A DNA stretch of 64,000 nucleotides, from assembly GCA_964609675.1 (NCBI GenBank), contig CAZSRX010000010.1, forward strand, positions 31,145 to 95,144. Reading direction: 5' to 3'. Shown here piece by piece: positions 46,421 to 55,922 of the stretch (position 1 is the first letter of the stretch; each line of letters opens with the position of its first letter). The translations under genes were made by a program, and so were the position numbers. The notes below the pieces were generated by a model. It searched no databases and had not been told where the DNA came from. It saw nothing but the letters and a program-made list of their open reading frames with translations. The stretch is from CAZSRX01 sp964609675 [NCBI: uncultured Bacteroidota bacterium] (GTDB lineage Bacteria; CLD3; SB21).

Positions 46421-48805
46421 ATGAATTGTCATCACTGCAATGATCCGTGCGAAAACGATCGGATCCGCGACGGCGATAAAGTATTTTGCTGTAACGGTTG
46501 CCGGATGGTGTACCGTATCCTATCCGAACAATCACCGCTCACCCAGGAAAATCCGCAGCCGGGAAACCGTTTTGCTTATCTGGATGCTATTCAGTTTAAA
46601 GAACGCTTTATAACATTTCGGTACGGAAACATCGTCCGGGTGACGCTCAACCTGCCGGCCATTCACTGCAGCGCCTGTATTTACGTGCTTGAAAATCTTC
46701 CCAAAATCGAACCGGCTGTAGTGCGGGTCCGCGTGGATTTTTTCAAAAAGGAAGCCACGATTGAATTTGACGAATCCCGGCTTACGCTGCGCATGCTGGC
46801 GGAACTCCTCAGCGCCGTCGGTTATGAACCCAACATGAATTACAGCTTGCACCGTCCCGAACCGCACCGGATTGAGCGGCGATTGTATGTGAAATTGGGC
46901 GTGGCTGGTTTTTGTTTCGGCAATGTGATGCTTTTCGCCCTGCCCGATTATTTCGCCGGCGGTCAGCTGGAACCGATGCTGGAATCGGTTTTCCGGTTTT
47001 TAAATCTGCTGCTGTCCGTGCCGGTACTGTACGCCGCCAGCGATTATTTTACTTCGGCCCTCTCCGGCTTGCGGGAACGCTATATCAACATGGACGTACC
47101 CGTGGCCATAGGCATTCTGGCGCTGTTCACGCGCAGTGTTTACGACATTCTCAGCGGCTTCAGTCCGGGTTATGTGGATTCGCTCTCGGGGCTGGTGTTC
47201 TTCCTGCTGATCGGTCGCGTGGTCCAGAATAAAACCTATTATGCGCTCTCGTTTGAACGCGATTACCGTTCCTATTTTCCGCTTTCGGTCCAGCGCATAG
47301 ACCGCCACGACGCCGGCACCGGCGCCGCGTTCGTGTCTCTCGACGCCATTCAAGCCGGCGACCGCCTGTTGCTGAGGCACGGCGAAATTGTGCCCGCAGA
47401 CAGCATCGTGATGAGCGCAGCGGCGACAGCCGACTTCAGCTTTGTGACCGGCGAGTCGCACCCGGTCGCATTGCGTAACGGCGACCGGATTTTTGCCGGC
47501 AGTAAAATCCTGGGTTCTATTACGGAAGTGGAAACGGTTAAAACGGTATCGCAAAGTTACCTGACCCAGCTCTGGAGTCAGTATGCAAAGCGCGAAGGCC
47601 GCCTTACCCGCTTGTCGTCCGTGGCGGCCCGATATTTTACATTTATCATATTAACGATCGCCGTTATTGCGGGTCTATTCTGGGCCTTTACGGATGTCGC
47701 CGCCGGCCTCCATGTCATGACAGCTGTCCTGATTATCGCTTGCCCGTGCGCGTTGGCGTTGACCATCCCCTTTACCTTTGGTTCCTTAATGCGCTACTTC
47801 GGCCGTAACCGATTTTACCTGAAATCAGCCGAAGGCATTGAGATTATGAGCGCGATAGACACGATTGTTTTTGATAAAACAGGTACGCTGACCACGCCAC
47901 ACCCGGAAAACATTTCTTTTATAGGTCCCACGCTGACAATGAAAGAGCAGGCGCTCGTTAAATCCCTTGTTTACCAATCCGTGCATCCTCTGAGCCGCCT
48001 CATTTACAAATCTTTCGACAACAGCGTTCCTGTAGTGCCGATCCAATCCGAGGAAGTGCCGGGTCTGGGCCTTCGTGGTTCCAATAACGACATGGAGATT
48101 AAAATCGGCGCCCAGGAATGGATAGCTGAATCTTCCAGAGGCTTATCCGGCGATGGGTACATGGATAGGGACGTCGAGGGTAGCAAAGTTCACCTGAGTT
48201 TAAACGGCCGGTACAAAGGATATTTCCGTCTCCAAACGGCCTATCGTGAGGGCTTACGGGAATTGACGCAGGAGCTGAAGACGCGATACCGGCTGATAGT
48301 GCTTTCGGGCGATCATGAACTGGAAAAACCGCGCCTGACCGCTATCATGGGCGAGGGCATTCCCATGCGTTTTCGCCAAACTCCGCAGGATAAAAGCCAT
48401 TATCTGGAATCGCTTCGGCGAAACGGTGCGCATGTAATGATGATCGGAGACGGGCTTAATGATATCGCGGCGCTTAAAGAAAGCGATTTTGGCGTTGCCA
48501 TTACCGATCAGACCGGCGCTTTCACGCCGGCCAGTGATGCTATTTTAGATGCCCGCGCGCTCTCAAATCTCCCGGCATTTCTCGCCCTATCCCGGAAAGC
48601 GGTAAAGACGGTTTATATCGGCTTTGGTTTATCGGCGCTATACAATTCAGTAGGTATCGGGCTGGCCGTTGCCGGATTAATTTCTCCGCTGCTGTCTGCA
48701 ATACTGATGCCCTTAAGTTCGGTTAGCGTGGTTGCCGTATCCGTTGGCATAATGTATCTTCATGTTGCTTTATCAAAAAAACATAAAAATAGCCTTTCAG
48801 TATAA
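46421..48805 (+). CDS. CcoI/FixI-like heavy-metal P1B-type ATPase
   Basis: This inner-membrane metal pump has 794 residues. It starts with a Cys-rich metal-binding domain (CHHC near 3-6, FCCNGC near 23-28) of the type found at the N-terminus of CcoI/FixI, followed by an HMA domain with C83-x2-C86. Then come eight predicted helices with C441-P442-C443, the phosphorylated D485 (DKTGT), a TGES-type loop seen as TGESHP and the hinge GDGLNDI. CcoI-type pumps deliver copper for cbb3 oxidase assembly; no cytochrome oxidase genes are in the window, so general copper export remains possible. Neighbour of an Fe-S type Rrf2 gene. No ribosome binding site is visible before the ATG. Confidence 0.88.
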   Translation: MNCHHCNDPCENDRIRDGDKVFCCNGCRMVYRILSEQSPLTQENPQPGNRFAYLDAIQFKERFITFRYGNIVRVTLNLPAIHCSACIYVLENLPKIEPAVVRVRVDFFKKEATIEFDESRLTLRMLAELLSAVGYEPNMNYSLHRPEPHRIERRLYVKLGVAGFCFGNVMLFALPDYFAGGQLEPMLESVFRFLNLLLSVPVLYAASDYFTSALSGLRERYINMDVPVAIGILALFTRSVYDILSGFSPGYVDSLSGLVFFLLIGRVVQNKTYYALSFERDYRSYFPLSVQRIDRHDAGTGAAFVSLDAIQAGDRLLLRHGEIVPADSIVMSAAATADFSFVTGESHPVALRNGDRIFAGSKILGSITEVETVKTVSQSYLTQLWSQYAKREGRLTRLSSVAARYFTFIILTIAVIAGLFWAFTDVAAGLHVMTAVLIIACPCALALTIPFTFGSLMRYFGRNRFYLKSAEGIEIMSAIDTIVFDKTGTLTTPHPENISFIGPTLTMKEQALVKSLVYQSVHPLSRLIYKSFDNSVPVVPIQSEEVPGLGLRGSNNDMEIKIGAQEWIAESSRGLSGDGYMDRDVEGSKVHLSLNGRYKGYFRLQTAYREGLRELTQELKTRYRLIVLSGDHELEKPRLTAIMGEGIPMRFRQTPQDKSHYLESLRRNGAHVMMIGDGLNDIAALKESDFGVAITDQTGAFTPASDAILDARALSNLPAFLALSRKAVKTVYIGFGLSALYNSVGIGLAVAGLISPLLSAILMPLSSVSVVAVSVGIMYLHVALSKKHKNSLSV

Positions 48806-48811
48806 AAAATC

Positions 48812-48840
48812 TTGCAAATAAGATGTAATTCATTTAAACT
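48812..48840 (+). promoter_or_regulatory. Candidate promoter of the TPR/propeller gene
   Basis: TTGCAA (48812-48817) and TAAACT (48835-48840) are spaced by 17 bp, about 60 bp before the ATG at 48903. GGGAGG lies ahead of the ATG. Confidence 0.4.
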
Positions 48841-48902
48841 TAAGTAAATTTGTCTTTAAAAATTACTTTCAGCGTACGATATTAGCGGGAGGTATTATAT
48901 AC

Positions 48903-50252
48903 ATGCACAGAATACAGATGTTAATCCTTGGGCTGGCTTTTTTTCTGCTTCAATATGCCGGCGCCCTATCCGCCCAGACCGGTACCGACACACTTACGAC
49001 ATCGCAAGGACCGACTCTAGATTCCACGCAGACTTTAAGTGAAAAGCTTACGCAATTATTTACTCAACTGGATCAGGATAAAAATAACGCCTCATTACAC
49101 TTTGACATTGCCCAGGAATATTTTTCACTGGGACGGAAAGCCTATGCGCTCGATTATTTTGAAAAATCGCTGAAATTGGATCCTACCAATATGGAAGCCC
49201 ATTACCTTCGCGGAGAAATCTTTTTATCTATGGGCAAACGGAAATCCGCCTATCAGGAATTTCTGACGGTCATGCGCGACTATAAAGCCGATTCTTATCT
49301 GGATAAAATCGGCGGCCGTTTTGTCAGTCCTTACACGATTACTCAGATTACTAAAAATAATTACAATGATGTTATGCCGTCGTTTTCACCGGACGGCGCC
49401 AAAATTTTATTTCAGTCGGACCGCAACGGAAACTGGGATATTTTCATGATGGATGCAGCGGCCGGCGAGGGCTCCGCCGTACGGTTGACCACCGACCCCG
49501 GTTCCGATGAGAATCCCTGCTTTTCCACGGACGGTAAAACCATAGCCTTTGCCTCTACGCGGGAGGATAAGGCTATCAAAACCATTAAATCACGGGAAAT
49601 ATTCATTATGGACCGAGCCGGCAAAAACGTTAAAAAAGTAACCACCAGCTACGGCTCAGACAACTGGTCGCCCTATTTTTTGGATACAACAACGATATTA
49701 TTCGCAAGCGACCGGTCCGATTTCAGTCCCCACCCGTTCTGGGAAAAGACCTCATCCATTTATATGATCGAAAAAACGGGAAATTTCATGTTCAAGTTCC
49801 TCGGCGCCGAAGGTAAAACCTATACCGATCCGGTATTTGCCGGCGATAAGATCGTCTTTGCCGAAAAGGTTTCCGGGGATAACTTTGAAATCGCATCCAT
49901 ACCAACCGAAGGTAAAGGCAATCCAACATATCTGACGAATAACCCCGCCGTCGATATTATGCCTCATGTATCTCCCGGCGGTGAGTTCATTACCTTTGCC
50001 AGCAACCGTGACGGTAATTTTGAAATCTACAAAATGATGGCTGACGGTTCGGAACCTCTCCGTATCACTTACGATGACGCCGATGATGTATTCCCCAGGT
50101 TTTCACCGGACGGAACGAAAATTATTTTCAGTTCCAATCGCACGGGTAACTATCAGATATTTATGGCTTCGCTGGGTCAGACTTCCACGGTCACGGTCAA
50201 TCAGGTGATTACGGCGCTCGAAAAGAAACTGTCCACAGCGACCGATTATTGA
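48903..50252 (+). CDS. TPR plus TolB-like beta-propeller exported protein
   Basis: This protein of 449 residues has a signal peptide (LILGLAFFLLQYAGALSAQ), a short TPR array (about 55-130: ASLHFDIAQEYFSLGRKAYALDYFEKSL) and at least five PD40 repeats (about 140-430: PSFSPDGAKILFQSDRNGNWDIF is representative, in shorter pieces throughout). The repeats are those of TolB and OmpA-associated periplasmic propellers, which bind proteins or peptidoglycan-linked complexes. Its last seven bases overlap the converging FAH-family gene. Role unknown; an envelope scaffold is the best guess. Confidence 0.8.
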   Translation: MHRIQMLILGLAFFLLQYAGALSAQTGTDTLTTSQGPTLDSTQTLSEKLTQLFTQLDQDKNNASLHFDIAQEYFSLGRKAYALDYFEKSLKLDPTNMEAHYLRGEIFLSMGKRKSAYQEFLTVMRDYKADSYLDKIGGRFVSPYTITQITKNNYNDVMPSFSPDGAKILFQSDRNGNWDIFMMDAAAGEGSAVRLTTDPGSDENPCFSTDGKTIAFASTREDKAIKTIKSREIFIMDRAGKNVKKVTTSYGSDNWSPYFLDTTTILFASDRSDFSPHPFWEKTSSIYMIEKTGNFMFKFLGAEGKTYTDPVFAGDKIVFAEKVSGDNFEIASIPTEGKGNPTYLTNNPAVDIMPHVSPGGEFITFASNRDGNFEIYKMMADGSEPLRITYDDADDVFPRFSPDGTKIIFSSNRTGNYQIFMASLGQTSTVTVNQVITALEKKLSTATDY

Positions 50253-50929
50253 GAAGCCTCCTTTTTTACGGTTACAATTATTTCGATCCACGCGTCCAGA
50301 ACGGCACGGATGGTATCGCCGTCCCTAACCTCTCCGACGCCGGCCGGAGTACCCGTAAAGATCAAATCGCCCCTTTGCAGCGTAAAATACCTTGAAAGAT
50401 ATGCGATTATTTCCGGCACCCGCCACAGCATCTGGGAGGTGTTACCGGACTGACGCAGTTCGCCATTGACCCATAATTTCAAATCCAAAGCGTCCGGATT
50501 CAAAATTTTACCTGCCGGAATGATATCCGAGACAACCGCTGAAGTATCAAATCCCTTGGATAGCGTCCAGGGCTTTCCGCCGGTCTTTGCCTGTATCTGA
50601 AAATCCCGCATCGTCATGTCAAGACCCAGTCCATAGCCCAAAAGATATTCCCCGGCCTGTTCCGGCCGGATGTGTTTACAAGTCTTTGATATAACCGCGA
50701 CCAATTCCACCTCATGATGCATTTCCTCACATCGTTCCGGTATGATCACCGTATCGCCGCTGTGAATGATAGCCGACGACGGTTTCATGAACACGACCGG
50801 TTCCGGAATATTTATTGGTACAGTTCTCCGGCTCATTTCTTTGATGTGATCAGGATAATTAGACCCTATGCAAAGTATTTTAGGAACCACGAGGTTTTCC
50901 GGGCTTTCGATAACCTGGATTGTAAACAT
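50246..50929 (-). CDS. Fumarylacetoacetate hydrolase-family enzyme
   Basis: This protein of 227 residues has the FAH fold of ring-cleavage hydrolases and acylpyruvases. KILCIGSNYPDHIKEM, the metal ligand region HHEVELVAVI, GYGLGLDMTMRDFQ, KGFDTSAVVSD and the C-terminal GDLIFTGTPAGVGEVRDGD are all in place. The ligand set E-x-E...D needed for Mg/Mn is complete. The closest activities in the family are acylpyruvate hydrolysis and oxaloacetate decarboxylation; the true substrate is unknown. It runs opposite to its neighbours and starts from a divergent region shared with the lipoprotein gene at 51031. Confidence 0.9.
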   Translation of the reverse strand: MFTIQVIESPENLVVPKILCIGSNYPDHIKEMSRRTVPINIPEPVVFMKPSSAIIHSGDTVIIPERCEEMHHEVELVAVISKTCKHIRPEQAGEYLLGYGLGLDMTMRDFQIQAKTGGKPWTLSKGFDTSAVVSDIIPAGKILNPDALDLKLWVNGELRQSGNTSQMLWRVPEIIAYLSRYFTLQRGDLIFTGTPAGVGEVRDGDTIRAVLDAWIEIIVTVKKEASQ

Positions 50930-51030
50930 TTAAATAATTCTCCTTGCCGAGATAATATATTATGCTTATTATATGAAGTAATTAACAAAAACGCCACACT
51001 TAAAAAATTACTTTGAAAGGAAACATCAGC

Positions 51031-51870
51031 ATGTACGCATCAATCAGAAAATACGGGTTATGGAGCCTGTTGTTGATATTCATTGCCTCCTGTGATAAAC
51101 TGGACAGCGATAAACGGATACTGGCCGATGATGTGGCATCTGAACCCCGTGGCGCCAAAGCCGTAATACAGAACGTGCTGCTCAATACCGATATTGGCCT
51201 TGCTCTTGCCGATACTAACCGTTTCCATGCATCCGCATTCATAAAAGTCTCCCTGTCCTCTTCTGACACGCTGATCAACGGAGTTTGGCATTGTAGCGCT
51301 TCGCATGCATTCGGCAACGACACCGTTTTGGCCGGTTACTGGGTCCGGTACGCCACCAGCGCTAACGGATACTTGATACCATTTGTTACGGACACAGCCT
51401 ACATAACTCAAGTAACTGTAAACGACAGTGTCGATAAAGGTTCCATGCGTATTTACATATCGGTTAGCAACACCGAAGTTTCGATAACAGGATTTAATAA
51501 CTGGATTCGCCCGGATTCCACGGGAGCGCTGGTTTTCAACGGCGCCCTGCATTCTAATATCCACTTTGCCATCGGTAAGCTGACGCCGAACACCGGTGAC
51601 GACTTAAATTATTATAATACGTATGACTTTTCGTTCGTCAATCTTCGTGTCGTGGAAGGCTCCTCTATACCTAGCGGCGGCAGCGTCAATTTCACGATTA
51701 CGCAGGACCTGGTACCCGATAAGGATGGCACCTACGGTACTATAGCCGGTGATTACACCATCAGTGGAACGATTACCTTCTCCGGCACGACCATCACTCT
51801 CACCATGGGTTCCCATTCCTATGCCGTTGTTATTGGCGCGGACCGAAGTATTTCGATAACGCCTTTATAA
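51031..51870 (+). CDS. Hypothetical lipoprotein
   Basis: This protein of 279 residues begins at the ATG at 51031 with AAAGGA about 10 nt upstream; a TTG 18 bp earlier is less likely. The N-terminus is a signal peptide with a lipobox (LIFIASC) that puts the mature chain on a membrane through Cys 21. The body is rich in Ser, Thr and aromatic beta strands without recognisable motifs. Family and function are not recognised. It has its own unit, ended by the hairpin at 51896. Confidence 0.65.
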   Translation: MYASIRKYGLWSLLLIFIASCDKLDSDKRILADDVASEPRGAKAVIQNVLLNTDIGLALADTNRFHASAFIKVSLSSSDTLINGVWHCSASHAFGNDTVLAGYWVRYATSANGYLIPFVTDTAYITQVTVNDSVDKGSMRIYISVSNTEVSITGFNNWIRPDSTGALVFNGALHSNIHFAIGKLTPNTGDDLNYYNTYDFSFVNLRVVEGSSIPSGGSVNFTITQDLVPDKDGTYGTIAGDYTISGTITFSGTTITLTMGSHSYAVVIGADRSISITPL

Positions 51871-51895
51871 TCCGATATACCCGGAATTTTAATAC

Positions 51896-51929
51896 GGCGG
51901 CTCACGTTTCGATGGGCCGCCTTTATTTT
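51896..51929. terminator. Bidirectional terminator between converging genes
   Basis: The stem GGCGGCTCA / TGGGCCGCC encloses an 8-nt loop, and on the plus strand TTTATTTT follows. It lies between the stop of the lipoprotein gene and that of the RNA methyltransferase, whose last codon it touches. Confidence 0.65.
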
Positions 51930-53131
51930 GTCAGTAACACCATTACCTCCAGATGTTCCGTGGCCGGAAACATATCCACCGGAATGATTTTTTCAGTGCG
52001 GTAACCGGCCTTATTCCATAAAAGAAGCTCCGTAACCAGTATTTCCGTGTTACAGAATATATGCAGAACTTTCCTGAAAGGATTGAGCGCTAAGGCCTGT
52101 ATCACGCCCGGTTCCGTACCATTTCGCGGTGGATCCAGAACCAGCAACGACGGACTCTTGCCGCTTGCCAGGACTCTTTGAATGGAATCCTTAGTGACGG
52201 GCGCGGCCATCCAGCGCGTATTTTCAGCATGGTTGATTTTAGCGTTATATCGGGCGCACCGGACGGCTTCCGACAGTAGTTCCAATCCGGTTACTGAGGC
52301 GGCGTAATCGGACATTAACAAACCAAACAGACCGTATCCGCAGTAAAGATCCAGAACATGGTCTTTTGTACCGGGATTAAGCAAACGGACAGCCGCTTCC
52401 GTAAAATCATCCAGGACCGAGGTGTTGGTTTGTGAAAAAACCAGCGGCGAAAAAAAATATTTTTTCCCGTGCACGGATAGTGTGACGCCGGCGCCGCCGT
52501 AAATTTTTCTTATGTTTTTCGGAGTCGTATGCACCTTATCCGAAATGTAATAGCCGGTATCATCATCCAAAATTATATATAACCCGGAAACGCCGGTAAG
52601 CTCAAAAGTTAAAATTTTAGAAAGCTCATTAAGCTTCTGGTTGATTTTTCCGTTATAATATTTCAGACTGAAAAGTATCATATAAGCATCATAACCGCCT
52701 TTGACAATGATGTAATTCAGGGATTTACATAATTCCGTACAACCCCCGTATTTTAAGAACTCCCGGGCAATCTGATAAATACGGTTGTGGTTATGGGGTT
52801 CTATGGGGCAATACATCACATCATACGGCCTTCCGGATGACGCCGCGCCACCGGACAATGCCAGTATCGGGTTTTTTTGAATGTAATACATGCGCCGTTT
52901 CGTTCCGGTGCGGTAATGGCGGCTTTGCGGCGACGGTATGATGGGTTCGATTCTTTTTCCGCCCGGACATTTATCCAGCAGCATCTGCAGTTTGTTTTGT
53001 TTGGCTTGCAATTCATCGCGATAATCCGATTCTATATAGGGGCATAACGAACATTTCTTATGGCTGTACGTGCGGCAGGCATGTGCTGTGATTTCCTCAT
53101 AACTGATTTTTAAACCGGATCGTGTTTTCAT
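51923..53131 (-). CDS. TrmA/RlmD-family RNA (uracil-5-)-methyltransferase
   Basis: This SAM-dependent methyltransferase of 402 residues modifies uridine in rRNA or tRNA. The SAM-binding motif is LDLYCGYGLFGLLMSD; the LDPPRNG motif (about residue 330) and catalytic Cys 360 (FCNTEIL) follow. Near the N-terminus C19, C27 and C30 (C-x7-C-x2-C) look like the ligands of the 4Fe-4S cluster found in RlmD-type enzymes, but the spacing differs from that of E. coli RlmD and the TRAM domain is absent or reduced. The target base is not certain. Minus strand, with its own start at 53131. Confidence 0.85.
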   Translation of the reverse strand: MKTRSGLKISYEEITAHACRTYSHKKCSLCPYIESDYRDELQAKQNKLQMLLDKCPGGKRIEPIIPSPQSRHYRTGTKRRMYYIQKNPILALSGGAASSGRPYDVMYCPIEPHNHNRIYQIAREFLKYGGCTELCKSLNYIIVKGGYDAYMILFSLKYYNGKINQKLNELSKILTFELTGVSGLYIILDDDTGYYISDKVHTTPKNIRKIYGGAGVTLSVHGKKYFFSPLVFSQTNTSVLDDFTEAAVRLLNPGTKDHVLDLYCGYGLFGLLMSDYAASVTGLELLSEAVRCARYNAKINHAENTRWMAAPVTKDSIQRVLASGKSPSLLVLDPPRNGTEPGVIQALALNPFRKVLHIFCNTEILVTELLLWNKAGYRTEKIIPVDMFPATEHLEVMVLLTK

Positions 53132-53195
53132 CGTTGATGCCCTTAATAGTGACGGGTATGGGCTTTAATACCCAAAAAAAAAATATATATAAAAA

Positions 53196-53214
53196 TTTGA
53201 TTTTAAATATCAAA
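53196..53214 (+). promoter_or_regulatory. Dyad upstream of the PpiD-like gene
   Basis: TTTGAT and ATCAAA flank a 7-bp centre, in the AT-rich 159-bp gap 53132-53290 about 75 bp before the start codon. A weak TTGATT-N17-TATTTT promoter overlaps it. It could be an operator or chance in AT-rich DNA. Confidence 0.25.
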
Positions 53215-53290
53215 TATTGTATTTTTGTGCCCTTATAGGAAATATAGCTATTAAATCTTTAACTTCAAATCGGTTCAGGAGATTTTTTTT

Positions 53291-55147
53291 ATGATGACCA
53301 AGATTCGCGAAAAGACGCACATATTACTTTATTTGCTCGTCTTCGCATTTGTAGCGCTCATCGTGATTGAATGGGGCGCCAACTATTCGGATATCGCCCG
53401 CACCAAACGTGGCGTTATCGGGAAGATTGACGGTCAGGATGTCCGCTACGGCGATTTCCAGACTGTGTATTATAATCAGATTCAGCAAACCCAGCAGCAG
53501 AAAAACGGGGAAGCGCTCTCCGAATCCGAGATGGAGTCCATCAGTGATCAGGTCTGGAATCAGCTGGTTGAAGAACGCCTGCTCCAGCGTTTTATAAAAA
53601 GGAATGAAATAGCGATCGGCGATTCCGAAATCGCTTACCATCTTAAGTACAACCCGCCCGATTTCCTGCGCCAGAGCCCCAGCTTCCAGACGGATGGAAA
53701 GTTCGATATGAACAAATACTTCCAGGCATTAAGCAACCCGCAGTACGGCAAGCAATGGGCTGAAATCGAGGCTATTCTCAGAATGCAGCTGCCCTTTTCG
53801 AAAATCCAGAATATTGTCAATTCGGCTGTACGGGTTTCCGAAAGCGAACTGCGTACGGAGTATATGCGGCGCAATCTCCGATTGTCCGCGCGGCTGGTTT
53901 ACTTCAGCCCGGCCGATGTGGCCACCGAAGCGGTGACCGTAACCGACGACGAATTGAAGGCCTACTACAAAGCCCATACCGATGATTTTAAGGAGCCCGA
54001 AAAAGCGCGGCTGGCGTTTGTGAATTTCAGCGACCAGGCAACCAAAGAAGACACCGCGGAAATCATGGAACGGCTGGCGGATATCAAGAAACAACTGGCG
54101 GAAGGTAAAGATTTTGCCGAACTGGCCAAGCAGTATTCCGCCGATAAAGGATCAGCCGAACAGGGCGGCTCGCTCGGATGGTTTACCAAAGGCATGATGG
54201 TCAGAGAATTTGAAGACGCCTGCTTTAAAGGCAAACCCGGCGAAATCATTGGGCCGGTGGAAACGCAATTCGGTTTTCATATCATCAAAATCGAAGACAC
54301 AAAATTCCATTCCGCCAAAAAGAAAAAATCCAAAAAAGACAAGTCGGCCGAGCCCCAGGACAGCGTCAAAGCCAGCCATATCCTGATACGAATGGAAGCC
54401 AGTTCCAAAACTATCGAGACCGCGCGCGAAAACGCCAACGTGTTCCATGAAACCGCCAAATCAGAAGGTTTTGAAAAAGCCTTCGAGAAATACAGCGCGC
54501 GCTTCGGGCTGCGTATTGACACGACAGCCGAATTTCTCAATAACGAACGCAGCATGATACCGGGATTTTCCGATCGCCTTCGCGCCGTCCTGCGTTTTGC
54601 CTTTAGTCCCGACCGCGAATCGGTAACCCGGCCTTTCCACACCAGCCGCGGTTTTACGATTTTTACCTCCGTTAGCTATTCCAAAGCCGGCATTAAACCT
54701 TTTGAAGAGGTGGCCGATCGGGTCAAGCTGGCTGTCATCGAGGAAAAACGCCGTGAAAAAGCCTATGAAAAAGCCGTCGCCCTGCGTGAAAAAATCAAGA
54801 CCATCGACGATATTGTTAAAATTGATAACACCATTATCATCCGCGACCTGAATAATTTCACCATCAACAGCTCTATTCCGGGCGTAGGCAGAGACGCGCG
54901 CATTAATGGCGCCCTTTTCTCCGTTCCAGTCGGTACGCTGAGCGACGTGATTAAAACTAACCGGGGCGCTTACATCGTTCAGGTAGCCCAGAGAGATGAT
55001 TTCAACGAAAGCCGTTATCAGAGCGCCCGCGCTGACCTGAAACGCCAACTGCTCAACGTTAAACAGCAAAAAAATTACAAAGACTGGTTTGAGGCCACTA
55101 AAAAATTGACGCCGGTCGAAGATTTCAGAGCCGACTTCAATCTGTAA
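53291..55147 (+). CDS. PpiD/SurA-like membrane-anchored peptidyl-prolyl isomerase
   Basis: This periplasmic folding factor has 618 residues. One N-terminal helix (about 12-30) anchors it; a SurA_N-type chaperone region follows (GKIDGQDVRYGDFQTVYYNQ), then a parvulin (PpiC) rotamase domain around 245-345 (EGKDFAELAKQYSADKG, GGSLGWFTKGMMVREFEDA, ETQFGFHIIKIED). A second, more degenerate parvulin-like part follows at 360-480, then a C-terminal helical chaperone lobe. The layout is that of PpiD, which folds outer-membrane and secreted proteins, and fits a genome with type IX cargo. ATG at 53291 with AGGAG upstream. Confidence 0.88.
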   Translation: MMTKIREKTHILLYLLVFAFVALIVIEWGANYSDIARTKRGVIGKIDGQDVRYGDFQTVYYNQIQQTQQQKNGEALSESEMESISDQVWNQLVEERLLQRFIKRNEIAIGDSEIAYHLKYNPPDFLRQSPSFQTDGKFDMNKYFQALSNPQYGKQWAEIEAILRMQLPFSKIQNIVNSAVRVSESELRTEYMRRNLRLSARLVYFSPADVATEAVTVTDDELKAYYKAHTDDFKEPEKARLAFVNFSDQATKEDTAEIMERLADIKKQLAEGKDFAELAKQYSADKGSAEQGGSLGWFTKGMMVREFEDACFKGKPGEIIGPVETQFGFHIIKIEDTKFHSAKKKKSKKDKSAEPQDSVKASHILIRMEASSKTIETARENANVFHETAKSEGFEKAFEKYSARFGLRIDTTAEFLNNERSMIPGFSDRLRAVLRFAFSPDRESVTRPFHTSRGFTIFTSVSYSKAGIKPFEEVADRVKLAVIEEKRREKAYEKAVALREKIKTIDDIVKIDNTIIIRDLNNFTINSSIPGVGRDARINGALFSVPVGTLSDVIKTNRGAYIVQVAQRDDFNESRYQSARADLKRQLLNVKQQKNYKDWFEATKKLTPVEDFRADFNL

Positions 55148-55166
55148 AAAAATTATAACTTTATTT

Positions 55167-55196
55167 AAAGCCACGGCCTTGAAGCCGTGGCTTTTT
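55167..55196 (+). terminator. Intrinsic terminator after the PpiD-like gene
   Basis: An 11-bp perfect stem (AAAGCCACGGC / GCCGTGGCTTT, 6-nt loop) is followed by a short T run. It ends 5 bp before the clpS ATG, so it overlaps the clpS leader. Confidence 0.8.
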
Positions 55197-55201
55197 GTAT
55201 T

Positions 55202-55507
55202 ATGTTAGTTACACTTAAAGCAGCATTACCGGATACAGCGGCAAAAATTGAAGAAGATACCACCGATCGCTCGGAAACCGAATTTCCCTGTAAGGTACTT
55301 CTATTCAACGACAACATTCATACTTTCGATGAAGTTATCACGCAACTGATTAAAGCCACCGGTTGTTCCTCAGCTAAAGCGGAATCCATCGCCTGGGAAG
55401 CCCACACGAGGGGTAAGGCCGTTTGTTTCATCGGAACTCTAGACGAATGCCTGAATGTAGTCACCATACTGGAAGAAATATCCCTGCATGTTCAAATTGA
55501 ACCGTAA
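55202..55507 (+). CDS. clpS: ClpS-type adaptor of the Clp protease
   Basis: ClpS binds proteins with a destabilising N-terminal residue and passes them to ClpA/ClpC. The 101-residue product has the conserved core VLLFNDNIHTFDEVITQL (near 33-50), the AHTRGKAVCFIG region and the C-terminal HVQIEP. The N-end-rule pocket Asn-Asp pair is present in FNDN. I use the ATG at 55202, because the longer frame begins inside the terminator stem. No ribosome binding site is seen. Confidence 0.85.
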   Translation: MLVTLKAALPDTAAKIEEDTTDRSETEFPCKVLLFNDNIHTFDEVITQLIKATGCSSAKAESIAWEAHTRGKAVCFIGTLDECLNVVTILEEISLHVQIEP

Positions 55508-55694
55508 ATGTGAGGTAATCCTTACGGTGATTTAAGTTTAGTGAAATATAATTTACATAAAAGCATGACCCAATATTTTATTTTTTTAACGCTCCAATCA
55601 TATAATAATATGATAATAATATGTTATATATAAACAAATACTTAATGCGAAGCTTTAAAAGTAATTAAACGAATTTTATCGCAATTTTTTTTAT

Positions 55695-55723
55695 TTATCA
55701 TTGTGAAAAACGTAGTTTATAAT
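55695..55723 (+). promoter_or_regulatory. Candidate promoter of the M4 metallopeptidase gene
   Basis: TTATCA (55695-55700) and a perfect TATAAT (55718-55723) are spaced by 17 bp, about 200 bp before the ATG at 55923. A second weak pair, TTGTAT (55824) and TATGGT (55847), lies closer. The whole 415-bp gap 55508-55922 is AT-rich, carries no gene that I can see, and ends in a GGAG ribosome binding site. Confidence 0.4.
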
Positions 55724-55922
55724 AGTTTGTGTGAGTATTTATTTACATAAGAATGAAAATACACGAAAACTCATCATGTCTTATCGTATCCTAATATTAT
55801 TTTTGCCCTTGTTTTTTAATTACTTGTATCCGGAGTTTAGCTTAAATATGGTACACTTTTTGTTGTAATAAAGCCCGTTAAATTAACCTAAAACACCTGA
55901 CCAAACTAAACTGGAGACACAA

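Noticed and set aside
53196-53225. TTGATT-N17-TATTTT as the promoter of the PpiD-like gene
   Set aside because: The match is weak in a very AT-rich stretch, so I list only the overlapping dyad with low confidence.
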